This document shows, piece by piece, positions 14,379 to 21,971 of a DNA stretch of 64,000 bases (the stretch's first letter is position 1; the number at the start of each line of letters is the position of its first letter). The stretch spans positions 360,001-424,000 of the forward strand of contig CALNXK010000073.1 in NCBI GenBank assembly GCA_942486035.1, read 5' to 3'. This DNA comes from Porites lobata. Taxonomy: Eukaryota > Cnidaria > Anthozoa > Scleractinia > Poritidae. Position numbers and translations under genes: made by a program. A model generated the notes under the pieces. The model had not been told where the DNA came from, made no database searches, and was given only the letters and a program-made list of their open reading frames with translations.

Positions 14379-17300
14379 GAGAAGTTTATTTGAGAGAAGG
14401 CGTCTACCAGATCATTTAAGGTATGCCACTTAGCTTTATCCCTTTTCTTCGACCAATAAAGGAAACAGACAGGAGAAGTCGTTGCGTCACGTTGCCATGG
14501 TAGCAAAATTTCTGGATGACAAAAAACCGAAAACATCACTTAAAAAGTGAACTCGCACTGTTTCAGACTTCGACGATGTTATTCAATTTCATTTAATTTG
14601 TCAAATGATGGCGAAATTTTCTGGGTTTAAATCCGAAAGGACCGAATTTAGAAAAAGAAAAAGAAAATTTTTGCGTTGTGCTCTCCTACTTCGTAAAGCG
14701 GGTGCGTGAACTTAGTCGTGCAACGACGGCTGAGAAACCTACAAAAAAGCGTGATGCACGTGCACGGTTGTTGTTTTGCTGATATAAACCTATTGGTTTT
14801 TTTCCAGTTCTTTTTGACGTCGCCTGCATCGTTGCCTAAGCTCGCTGTTGTGGCGATCCAGAAATTTTGCTACCATGGTAACGTGACGTCACACTTCTCT
14901 TCTCTTTATGAGATGTCTGCGTATGAATATTTCTTTTTCAATCACAGGGCCAAGAAAATGATATAATCCTTGTTTCGCTGGTTCGAAGCAACAAAGAAGG
15001 TGTTATTGGATACCTGGCATCAATGGACCGCTTGTGTGTGGCCATTTCTCGGGCGCGTTGTGGTCTTTATCTTTTCGGAAATCATGCGCATTTGTCGCAG
15101 AAATCTAGGAAAGGTTGGAAGGTATGTAATAGGGACTACTTAAGATTCACCGTTCCTGCACACGGGTATGTGTAGACGAACGTGGCGACTGTTCGCCGCG
15201 TAGATTTACAAAAGGCGATAATTAACAATTATTCTTTGAAATCGAGGTGAATAGTGGCAAAATATTTACCGAGCCGCGAAAGCGGCGAGGTAAATATTCC
15301 CAAAGCCACTATTCACCGAGATTGAGAAGAATAATTGTTTTAGTATATACACACGAAGTGATCTCAACAAAATCAGAAAGGAAACCATTCAAAAGTAGGA
15401 TTTGATTGACAGATCAAATCACGCGTAAGTTTAAAAATAGATCTTTGCAGAATTTTCAAACATGGCAATTCACAAGTTTACTCATTTCGCAAACAACAGC
15501 GTAATGGCTTCAATGGAATCGCTAAAAGTTTGAACTGTTTCCTTACCTGAGAAAAAAAGTAGAGCTGTGTTGTTTTCTGTTGACTCGCCAAGTTTATAGC
15601 CAAAAGGGCATGTTGTGTCGTTCTTTGCATGAAGTGCTGACAAAAATGGCGGCTCGGTTGCTCGAGGTAAGAGGTCGTCTTCCTGTATCATTCTTTTTCC
15701 TGTTTACTTGAAATGTAGAATTTCTGCAAACATTTCCTTTTAAATTTGTTTGTCATAAATAAACTTCGATTTTTGAGCCAAAATTTTCTTCTTAGAAAAC
15801 GCTGAGTTCACGAAACGGCTTCTTCTACGCGAATACACGGGAGTTGTAAACAATCCATCGAGCACAAAACTCCTGCTACAGTAAATTGAAAAACGCCGTA
15901 TTGAATCCCTCCAAGTCTTTTCTTGCCTTAAAAAAAGTCAGCCCTAGGATTTTGTCGACTTTTAAAGGATCGTTCTCTAAAAAAAACGGGAAAAACACCG
16001 AGCTCACACATTATCCACTCGCTAGGAGGTGAATATTGTTGAATAGTCCGAGATAGCGAACCAATCAGATTGCTTAAATCACCAAGATCACTGAGTGTGT
16101 ATATACTAATCATGATTTCCCAGTTGTGATAATGACATCACCGTTCTTCCCAGTAGCCTACCCGTTTCTCCCGGGTAAGAGGCCATCTACCCGTATTTAT
16201 GGCTACGCGTACGGGTAATTTACCCGCACCCGTGCACCCGTACACCCGTACGTTATAGCTAGTGTCTACAAAGCAGCTGCACTCTTACAGGAAGTTCCGT
16301 TCTGTAGACTCTTGTTTTAACTGAGGTCAACGTCGCGTTATTAATAGTTAAAACACAAATTATATAAAACCCTCTTTTAAAAATGTATGTTGTTTAGCTT
16401 ACGTTGGTTTGCCTCTGCTCCCTTTATATAGTATACATACATGTATTTTTACCATTCACTAGCTTTCAACTGAATGGTCCACGGGCCCAAAATCTGGGAT
16501 ATTTCTAACACCATGAAAGAAAAAGCAGGCGCACACAGAATTTTTTTATCATTTAACAAAATGCTTTGCTGCTTACCGAATGCAGGAAGCGATAAGCATA
16601 CCTACATACCTACATAACTACATACTTTATTGTAACTCCCTAAAAGGGCTTTTCGGCTACAAGACAAATAAGCAAAACAAAAAAGGAGGAAATGTCAGTT
16701 ATGTGTAAAAAAAATGATGACAAAGTCATAATAATGCATCAGATAGGATTAGCTATTTACAAAATTTTTTCCAGAATGAGGATGATGAAATTAAGAGTGT
16801 AACAACTTAAGCGCATCCACCCATAATTGAAACGCGCTTTGACGTAGATTTACGATACGCGTTATAATTTCTGTTTCTCTCTAACGAAACGTCAATCACG
16901 TTGATTTTAATCCACGCTAAACGAAAATGTACGTGCCAAAACCCAAAACGGCAGAAAATTAACCTATATAATGATACACCTGTCGTTAGAGATATTTAAC
17001 GAGTCTGCCGAAAGACGCCAATTTATTTTTAAGCCATTTCATCAGAGATTTACAATTAAATATGCAGATTGAAATAAGCCCAAAGTGGTAAATACACGAG
17101 TGGCAGCAACGAAACTCGTCTAATAAGGATCAATAAGCGAGAATTTATGTTGAATTCCAAGGCTTCTGGCGCTGTACTGCAAGGCACGAGCTCAGAAAAT
17201 GCCAGCATGGAATCATGTACAGTGCACAAGTCAGGTAGGTTGAATGCAGGGGCATTTGGGAACTGTTACTCTCTTACCGTTCTGACAATAAAACATCCAT

Positions 17301-19282
17301 ATGCGTTCAAGTTCACATTTAAGATAATGATAATTAGATTAATAAAACATTATAAATTGTTTTCAAAGAATGACTGATTTTAATAGGGTTGATTTCCACT
17401 GTCGCGCAATTTTTCCGTGCGAACGCGCGTATATGAAATAGAGGCAACGTTAACTTTCGTTAACGTGCGTAGCGAAAAACGCGTAAGTGGAAATCCACCT
17501 TCAGGCTAGAGAGCCTAGTGATGCCGAACTCCAAACCACCACTGAGTGGTGGAATCATCACTTGATACACATCTGTGAACCGGATTGACTGGTTGATACC
17601 ATCTGAAGTTATCCTCCCCTCCCGGTAACCTCACAGCACCTGTGGATTGACTGGTAAACTGACACCCGATCTTTGGACCGTAAAACGAATCATAACGCAT
17701 GCCAATTATCTGTTTGGACGAACTGAGCCGTGCAGTTACTACAGTTATATCCTCGGATGCTAATAAATTCGTATTTTTTACATGCACCACGGACATTCAA
17801 ACGCATAACGTCGATATCATTTAACTTGGCCCTTAAGTAATCTCTGTATTTAAGTTCTTCAGTGTTAAAGTTGCACGTTGCTCGCACGTGCGTTGAGCGG
17901 TTTGCTGTGGTTATCATGCGTGACCAAGACAAACGAAACTTGCTCCATGTAAAGGCTTTCTGGTTTACCGGATACTCTTTGTAAAATGCTTTATCCGAAA
18001 ATTCATTATTACTTCGAAAGCTGAAAGATTCAATCAAAGTCCAAATGAATCCCTTTTCAGAGATAGCATCACAAAAGACCTCGTACATGGACATAGTCGT
18101 TGGGTCAAACAGTTGATACACTCCGGACTTGCTCCCTTCGTTTTCCCGTAGTTGCTCTTTGCAAGATGTTGCTCTTCGTTTCTGACAAAGTCTGCCGCAT
18201 GTACAGTTGAACTTGATTTTAGCGTCGTCACATAACTCAGTGCAGGTGCCACCATGAGCACATAAATTCTGATTACAGCACTTGTTAAGGAGTGGTTGCT
18301 CTTTGCAAGCCTCGTTTACAAATGTCTATAATACAACGGGAGGGTATGTTAAAAGTGCATGTAGGAATAATCTTTATACATTATTATTTGCAGGACCCTC
18401 TCTTTTTTATAATGTGCTTTAAATAATATCTCCTCCTTATGAATTTTAATGACAGCTCCCCTTTTAGGTTTGCTCCATTTCATGCAAATGCCGAAACATA
18501 TACTTCGTTGAATCAACTTCCTTGCTTTATAAACTGTCAACAATATGGGAATGTTTTGTAAAGAGCTCGGTGCGCAGAGCGTCAAGCACAAGAAAAATCA
18601 AGAAAGATATTTTTTCTTCCACATTGTTTTGCACAAACAAGAAAACTCTTGCCTCAAAATAAGAAAGGGAACACAGAAACCACATGAAGTGAGATACAGA
18701 TATTGTTCATCCATCCAGTATTTTAAGGATTCGAACAACCTGCACCATGAGGGGAAGTGTAACCAACAGTTCTTAATTTCAAGAGAGACATAAAGGGGTC
18801 CCTCAAAAAAAGAGGGTGCTGAAAATTAAGGAACAAGATTTGAAAGTACCACATCCTTAAAAAAGCACCACGAAATTTGAAAGCTGAGTTGCAGGTTGTC
18901 CTCCTTTTCAAAACGTCAGCCTTCCAAACCCGGAGGGGGGTACTCCCCTATATATGCTATACAGGTATTGCCGTTCCATCGGGTCGGGTTTTTGCGCTGT
19001 TTTGGTCTGAAAACGGGTATGGTTTTCGAGGGAACTACGGAAGTGTATGAACGTATTTATCGTCTCAATTTCAAATGAGTAAGAAAGAAATATCATGGGA
19101 TCCCTGTGGCAATGGTGATGAAATAGAACTCTTAGTTTTACAGCCACGTATAAAGAGCAAGTTGAGTCTTGGGTGTGATCAAGTGCCGGACTTTTTTTTT
19201 TTCTCGCCAGATTGTCAGTGATTTCATGCGGAAGAGGAAGCAGCTTGGCTCGAGATTCCCATTTCGTTCTAGTGTAGATTCG
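771..19282 (+). CDS. ZNFX1-like SF1 RNA helicase, 3' part of gene (5' end outside window)
   Basis: Twelve exons keep one reading frame (613 codons): 771-914, 1457-1606, 3466-3589, 4707-4800, 5676-5905, 6442-6590, 7149-7260, 7806-8110, 10049-10249, 11846-11929, 14948-15121, 19211-19282. Order and motifs match the helicase core of NFX1-type zinc finger-containing protein 1: YKNHALDNFL just after the (missing) Walker A loop, VIGMTVTGA, Walker B VIVEEAAE, motif III MIGDHKQLKP, QCRVRDEF, then VTTIDSFQGQENDIILVSLV and VAISRARCGLYLFGN. The last exon begins IVSDFMRKRKQLGSRFPF after GWK, which resembles the segment that follows motif VI in ZNFX1. ZNFX1 proteins bind RNA and act in antiviral or small-RNA pathways (family knowledge). 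The cysteine-rich NFX1 zinc fingers expected next are not seen. The intron after 10249 uses a GC donor. The N-terminus and Walker A lie upstream of the window. Confidence 0.88.
953..1133. mobile_element. MITE with TACAGTCAACTC terminal inverted repeats
   Basis: The ends TACAGTCAACTC and GAGTTGACTGTA are perfect inverted repeats, and the interior contains CGGACACC-type motifs. TA at both ends suggests a Tc1/mariner-like TA target duplication. It has no coding capacity. It lies in the intron after exon 771-914. Confidence 0.7.
2045..2120. repeat. Exact 38-bp tandem duplication
   Basis: The unit starting AGAGGAATTCATTGATC occurs twice head to tail without a mismatch (2045-2082 and 2083-2120), which indicates a recent duplication. 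It lies in an intron. Confidence 0.9.
2212..3023. mobile_element. Non-autonomous DNA transposon, hAT-like ends
   Basis: CAGGGCTCGAACTT at the left is inverted at the right (AAGTTCGAGCCCTG), giving a 14-bp perfect terminal repeat. CAGGG termini are typical of hAT elements. The interior repeats the TGGCTAGT motif several times near both ends and encodes nothing recognisable. The flanks resemble each other (TTAACTGG versus TAACTGTT) but no clean duplication is visible. Confidence 0.6.
3048..3315. mobile_element. Palindromic element, copy A (AACAATTATT family)
   Basis: The right part is a hairpin beginning AACAATTATTCCACTCG (3232) and ending TGGAATAATTGTTAA (3315). The left part carries CTCTGATTGGCTTAGCC, the same CCAAT-type motif found in the other copies of this family. 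It has no coding capacity. Confidence 0.55.
3346..3380 (+). repeat. (GTT)n microsatellite
   Basis: Uninterrupted GTT repeat of about 12 units in an intron of the helicase gene. Confidence 0.95.
5367..5653. repeat. Tandem palindromic elements (GGTTTCTGGGAAACTG family)
   Basis: Two head-to-tail units of about 135 bp are each close to a perfect inverted repeat: GGTTTCTGGGAAACTGCCCA at one end and a purine-strand mirror ending GGGCAGTTTCCCAGGATC at the other, with CCCCTCCCCTAAGCC in both arms. A third, partial unit (about 5626-5653) stops 23 bases before the splice acceptor of exon 5676-5905. Confidence 0.85.
6057..6150. repeat. Duplicated TTTGGAACACCAATATGG motif
   Basis: TTTGGAACACCAATATGGC occurs at about 6085 and 6109, followed by GGACGTGACGTCATG, a CRE-like TGACGTCA palindrome. 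It appears to be a fragment of a dispersed repeat within an intron. Confidence 0.5.
6643..6950. mobile_element. Two-part palindromic element, copy B
   Basis: The first module has ends TTAGTAAAATCCAACTAGT and ACTAGTTGGATTTTACTAA (about 6644-6840) and contains TTCTGATTGGTTGAGC. It abuts a second hairpin that runs from AACAATTATTCCTCTCG (6840) to CGAGGAATAATTGTTAA (6948). The same two modules in the same order recur at 13.1 kb. There is no coding capacity. Confidence 0.8.
7806..8110 (+). CDS. Exon with helicase Walker B and motif III
   Basis: This is the longest helicase exon. It starts after a CTTTAG acceptor, completes a GCT codon split from the previous exon, and ends before GTATTGC in phase 0. 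It carries VVIVEEAAEILEGQ (Walker B with EEAAE in place of DEAA, as in ZNFX1 proteins), GDHKQLKP, and QCRVRDEFVDLL, which corresponds to the QYRM-like motif IV. All residues expected for an active ATPase in this segment are present, so this part does not look like a pseudogene. Confidence 0.9.
9037..9064 (+). repeat. (TTG)n microsatellite
   Basis: About nine TTG units in the intron between exons 7806-8110 and 10049-10249. Confidence 0.9.
9340..9531. mobile_element. Palindromic element, copy G (AACAATTAG hairpin)
   Basis: The left arm begins AACAATTAGATTAATGCGTC and the right arm ends GACGCATGAACTAATTGTTA. The arms share CAGCGTGCGTATGTCGAGATAT and its complement, so about 60 bp pair on each side. 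It has the same terminal motif as the other AACAATTATT elements. Confidence 0.7.
10250..10255 (+). promoter_or_regulatory. GC-AG splice donor
   Basis: The exon ending CGAGGACAG is followed by GCAAGT rather than GTAAGT. CAG/GCAAGT is the classic context for GC donors. The exon before (ITVLCSYRGQ) and after (VKEIESHF) join in phase 0 only at this point. Confidence 0.75.
10455..11668. mobile_element. hAT-like non-autonomous transposon with 8-bp TSD
   Basis: The ends TAACCTGAGGTCAGGC and GCCTGATCTCAGGTTA are inverted with one mismatch, and the element is flanked by a perfect 8-bp duplication GTAATATT (10447-10454 and 11669-11676). A GCCTGATACAAAC motif and its complement occur further inside both ends. 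No transposase-like ORF was recognised. It inserted in the intron between exons 10049-10249 and 11846-11929. Confidence 0.8.
12624..13107. repeat. Possible MITE with GGGGCGTTTATTAG-type ends
   Basis: CTAATAGACGCCCGGGGCG at the left and GGGGGCGTTTATTAGA at the right form imperfect inverted ends, and there is a GGGGGCGTTAATTAGAG motif inside. No coding signal was seen between them. Confidence 0.4.
13108..14377. mobile_element. Two-part palindromic element, copy C, split by a later insertion
   Basis: 13108-13370 repeats the first module of copy B (TTAGTAAAATCCAACTAGTG ... GGATTTTACTAA) and the left arm of its hairpin. The rest of the hairpin (CCATTCGGGCTCGAGGAATAATTGTTAA) resumes at 14350. The 970-bp element between them is described separately. 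Confidence 0.8.
13371..14340. mobile_element. Mutator-like non-autonomous element, 9-bp TSD
   Basis: The ends TAGCCCGCGTGGCAGGCG and CGCCCGCCACGCAGGCTA are inverted, with homology extending about 110 bp inward (AAGGGAAAGG and TTTTAGGCGCGAG blocks) to an inner AAACGCCTGCCAGGAGAC. A perfect 9-bp target duplication GCCTTCGGC flanks it (13362-13370, 14341-14349), which fits Mutator-type insertion. The 857-bp interior has a 75-codon open frame (13682-13909) ending at a GTAAGT-like site. It could be captured sequence, but no protein family was recognised. Confidence 0.85.
14948..15121 (+). CDS. Exon with helicase motifs V/VI
   Basis: The exon begins GGC CAA GAA AAT GAT after an ATCACAG acceptor, so with the previous exon it makes SFQ-GQENDIILVSLVRSN, the SF1 motif V region. 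It continues to VAISRARCGLYLFGN (motif VI with the arginine finger). It ends in phase 0 at GGTTGGAAG before GTATGT. Identification as the AAA_12 part of a ZNFX1/UPF1-type helicase is secure from these motifs. Confidence 0.9.
15222..16110. mobile_element. Two-part palindromic element, copy D
   Basis: The hairpin runs from TTAACAATTATTCTTTG (15222) to AGAATAATTGTT (15339), with GCCACTATTCACC pairing inside. It is directly followed by a second module with ends TTAGTATATACACACGAAGT and ACTGAGTGTGTATATACTAA (16110), containing AACCAATCAGATTG near its right end. The order is inverted relative to copies B and C. Confidence 0.75.
17391..17495. repeat. Small MITE with GATTTCCACT ends
   Basis: GATTTCCACTGTCGCGC at one end and GCGCGT-AAGTGGAAATC at the other make an inverted pair around an internal AACGTTAACTTTCGTTAACG. 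It is non-coding and lies immediately 3' of the antisense EGF/fibrinogen-like gene copy. Confidence 0.6.
17515..18326 (-). pseudogene. EGF plus fibrinogen-like domain protein, frameshifted
   Basis: Read on the minus strand after a TATTATAG acceptor (about 18327), the sequence gives an EGF-like module (CKEQPLLNKCCNQNLCAHGG, then further cysteines in FNCTCGRLC). A domain follows that begins SGVYQLFDPTTMSMYEVFCD, then GFIWTLIESFS and FVQTDNWHAL. At 17,690 the frame ends in TGA, but the next frame continues with YDSFYGPKIGCQF and ends WWFGVRHH. About two bases appear to be missing at ...GCGTTATGATTCG. The architecture resembles cnidarian secreted proteins such as those listed among coral skeletal organic matrix proteins (family recall). 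No signal-peptide exon is visible, so this may be a 5'-incomplete pseudogene. A sequencing error at the frameshift is the alternative. It is nested antisense in the intron between exons 14948-15121 and 19211-19282. Confidence 0.7.
19211..19282 (+). CDS. Short exon following helicase motif VI
   Basis: This 72-base open exon sits between a strong polypyrimidine tract with CCAG and a consensus donor GTGAGT. It is in phase 0 at both ends, as needed after exon 14948-15121. The encoded 24 residues (IVSDFMRKRKQLGSRFPF...) fit the helical segment that follows WSK in ZNFX1 proteins. A transposable element starts only 11 bases beyond the exon, just past the donor site. Confidence 0.7.
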
Positions 19283-19293
19283 GTGAGTAACAC

Positions 19294-20417
19294 CAGAAAC
19301 TCATAAGGGGTTGAAACGTGTAACTCGCGTTCAATGCTCGTGAATATTCACTTTTACCATATTTGGAAACCTCAGTGAGGGATATCCATTTTCAACAAAA
19401 TGAATGCCGCGCGATCACCATGCAGATGTTTAAGACAAGAGTTGTGCATTTCAAGGTTAAAAATACACCGTTAAAAGACAAAAAATGGAAAGAGAAAGTT
19501 CAAAAGATTGCTCAGCTTTCTTTTTGTGGAGAAAGGGAAACTTTTCATCAAGAAATCGTCCTTCGAGGAATTTAACCTTGTTTTCTTCAGCGCGGAGCGC
19601 ATGGTCTGTTTTGAAATACAACCAAGGCAGCGAAGTTTTTGCTGAATTTTCAGGTACATTTAGCACTCTATGGCCAAGACAATTACGTTTTTGAAAGGGA
19701 ATTTATATATTTTTAAATGTTTCATAGACGTTTTAAAAATTTTTCTTTTCGGCGATAAAGAAAAATTACAAAATGTATCCCGATTTGCGATGGATTTTGT
19801 GTTGAATTTTGCCATGTGTTCAGCCGATTTCACTTGCGTGAACGGATCCACTATCCAGATATTGTTTTGTGAATTGTTTTTTGGATTAACTTTTTGGAAT
19901 TTGAATAAAAATTTTCAAGAAACGGCTTCTCTGCCTATTGTTTTGAATTTGCTCATTCATAAAATTAGCTCAAAACACGATTGTGACTACAACATCCAAG
20001 CTGAATTTTAGCTTAATGCTTCTCACATTCATTACACGCATCTTTTTGTGAAGATGTCAGGTTCAGGTTTTGGACACTTTTCGATACGCAGCTAATGAAT
20101 TTTATTCGAATTCGAATTTTAGTCGTTTAGCCAGGGTGGGAAGCCAATAATATCCTGCTCAGTATTTCGGTAAGATTCCTGGTTTCAACCTTTGAAAGCT
20201 TTCTCGGCTTTCGGGAGTTTTTCCCCAGTTTGTCGGCCATTTTTTAAGCGGGCGCGGGAACGTGAAGTAAAATAACGTCACGTTGTTTAAGAAGTTTGAT
20301 TGGTCAGTTATCTTTTTTTCTTGTTCCAAATATGGTACTTTCAAAAATGAATAATCACGAGCATCGGACAAAGCAAACATATGAGAGTTACACGTTTCAA
20401 CCCCTTATGAGTTTCTG
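19294..20417. mobile_element. Non-autonomous element with 33-bp TIRs and 7-bp TSD
   Basis: The left end CAGAAACTCATAAGGGGTTG is inverted at the right (CAACCCCTTATGAGTTTCTG), and the match continues through AAACGTGTAACTC. GTAACAC flanks both sides (19287-19293, 20418-20424). CAG ends and a 7-8 bp duplication suggest hAT. It inserted 11 bases past the exon that ends at 19282, just beyond the donor. The interior is AT-rich with no recognised protein. Confidence 0.8.
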
Positions 20418-20589
20418 GTAACACCAAAATTACAAATAGGATTGTGAGAAGTATGGAGCCTCATAGAGGTTTTACCTACAGGCAGTTAAGGCAGTATTCA
20501 CCCTCGATGACCAGTTTTTCTACTTTCTTTGGAATTGCCGGTTTTGGCCTTAACTACCACACTCAATTAACAAATTCGATGCTGTGATC

Positions 20590-20860
20590 CGCGGCAGGAT
20601 TAGTTCAGTCGGCCGGTAGAGCGCTTAACTGCAGAGCGGGAGCTCGCGGGTTCGATTCCCCAAGCTGGACCAATACTAAGTGTCTTAAAATAACCGGGAA
20701 ATTAAGTTACTGCCTTTGCACTGCAAACGGCAAGACCTTTGCGTGGCTCTGATGGCCACTTAAAATGGCGGTCCCGTCTCCAGTAGGCGACGTCAAAACA
20801 TAATGCCCGTAATTACTACTTTCGTACTAAATACATTGACACTCAAACAAAGTGCATTTT
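20590..20860 (+). mobile_element. tRNA-derived SINE
   Basis: The head contains an A-box-like TTAGTTCAGTCGGCCGG and a perfect B box GGGTTCGATTCCC spaced as in tRNA genes. The 5' and 3' acceptor strands do not pair, so it is not a functional tRNA. A non-tRNA body follows (TGGCTCTGATGGCCACTT) to about 20860. Confidence 0.7.
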
Positions 20861-21149
20861 TTTGTGTGCCTGTTCTGAGGTAAACGCAAAACCCCTTTCT
20901 GGTTTCTTTACACGCGTCCCTTACTAACGCAAGTTCGAAGTAACCGTTCGGCCACTAAGTCTTGACACTTGCTAATTCACCTTTTGTGGAATCTTCCTAA
21001 TGGCTATTCTTAAGTAAGTACTTTTTTTTTTCCTTTGTAGGTGAATCTCCAGGTTAGTATACAAAATGTTATCCATTGCCTCTACATACTACATTTTTTC
21101 TCTGTTGATAATACATTTAAGTTAGTATTTCAACCTCCCTTCTTAAGAC

Positions 21150-21300
21150 TTGAAAAAGTGTTTTATCAGTCCCTCTTCAGCTGCTTTTTAATTGCTCATT
21201 CTCTACTGGTATGGTGCCAGATCAATTTAAAGTAGCCAGAGTAGTTCCAATTCACAAAAAAGGGTCCAGCTGTTTAGTCTTTAACTATAGACACCGAGCT
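21150..21300 (+). mobile_element. Non-LTR retrotransposon reverse transcriptase fragment
   Basis: One frame reads LSVPLQLLFNCSFSTG then MVPDQFKVARVVPIHKKG and FNYRH. This is the start of the reverse transcriptase palm in CR1/L2/Jockey-type elements (usually ...GxVPxxxKxAxVxPIxKKG...NYRP). The frame is lost on both sides, so it is a dead fragment. It lies between the helicase and ZU5 exons and shows that this interval is transposon-derived rather than coding. Confidence 0.75.
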
Positions 21301-21971
21301 ACTCCGCCGCACGCGAGAAAAAGCTTCTGGTACCCAGAGTGTAGGTTATATCATCAATTAAAACATTAAAGACCTGTCAAACCAGTAATACTTTTGCACA
21401 GCAAAAGAAAAATTGATAAGATAAAGACAAAAGGCTAGAACGTCATCGGCTCTGTTTCCCCAGAAAGTAACACTTTCAGTAACATAACCACTTGAATTGC
21501 TCTCAATAGCAAAACTGATAAAAAATTTAGGTACCATTGCATCAGTTTTCGAATGTGATGTTTAATTTACATTTATACGTGCCTTTTAAGCTGAATTGTT
21601 ATATACTGTACATTGTAACAGGCACGTTTTATCAGCTGCAAACTTTCATAACCGTCACACGATGACGGATGTACCGTCGAAACATGTTTTTTTTTTAATT
21701 AAAAAAAGTCGCACTATTTTTGAAAATCATGACATCTAGCAGAGCACCTAGTTGGGAAAGAATTTTCGGATATCTATTAACAAATCCGTCTGACAAATCT
21801 TTATACGACAACAAAGTAGACTGAACTGTGGACGCGGGTTGTGTGACGTAATCAGCATACTTTTCACTCCTGATTTGCCCCTATTTTACTTAATGAGTTT
21901 ATTAGCAGACATAATATGTCGTTAAACTGATTTATGTCTTTTTTTAACCTTCTCGGTAAGGCGTCTCCAAG

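Noticed and set aside
17147..17236. Plus-strand exon candidate ending TCAG/GTAGGT
   Set aside because: Good donor-like site, but no clear acceptor, no similarity to the expected post-helicase region, and it is not needed for phase.
20590..20672. Functional tRNA gene
   Set aside because: A and B boxes are good but the acceptor strands do not pair, and a SINE-like body follows.
21042..21053. 12-base microexon (GTGAATCTCCAG) between a strong acceptor and GTTAGT
   Set aside because: Phase 0 would fit between helicase and ZU5 exons, but it lies beside the dead reverse-transcriptase fragment and four codons are not evidence.
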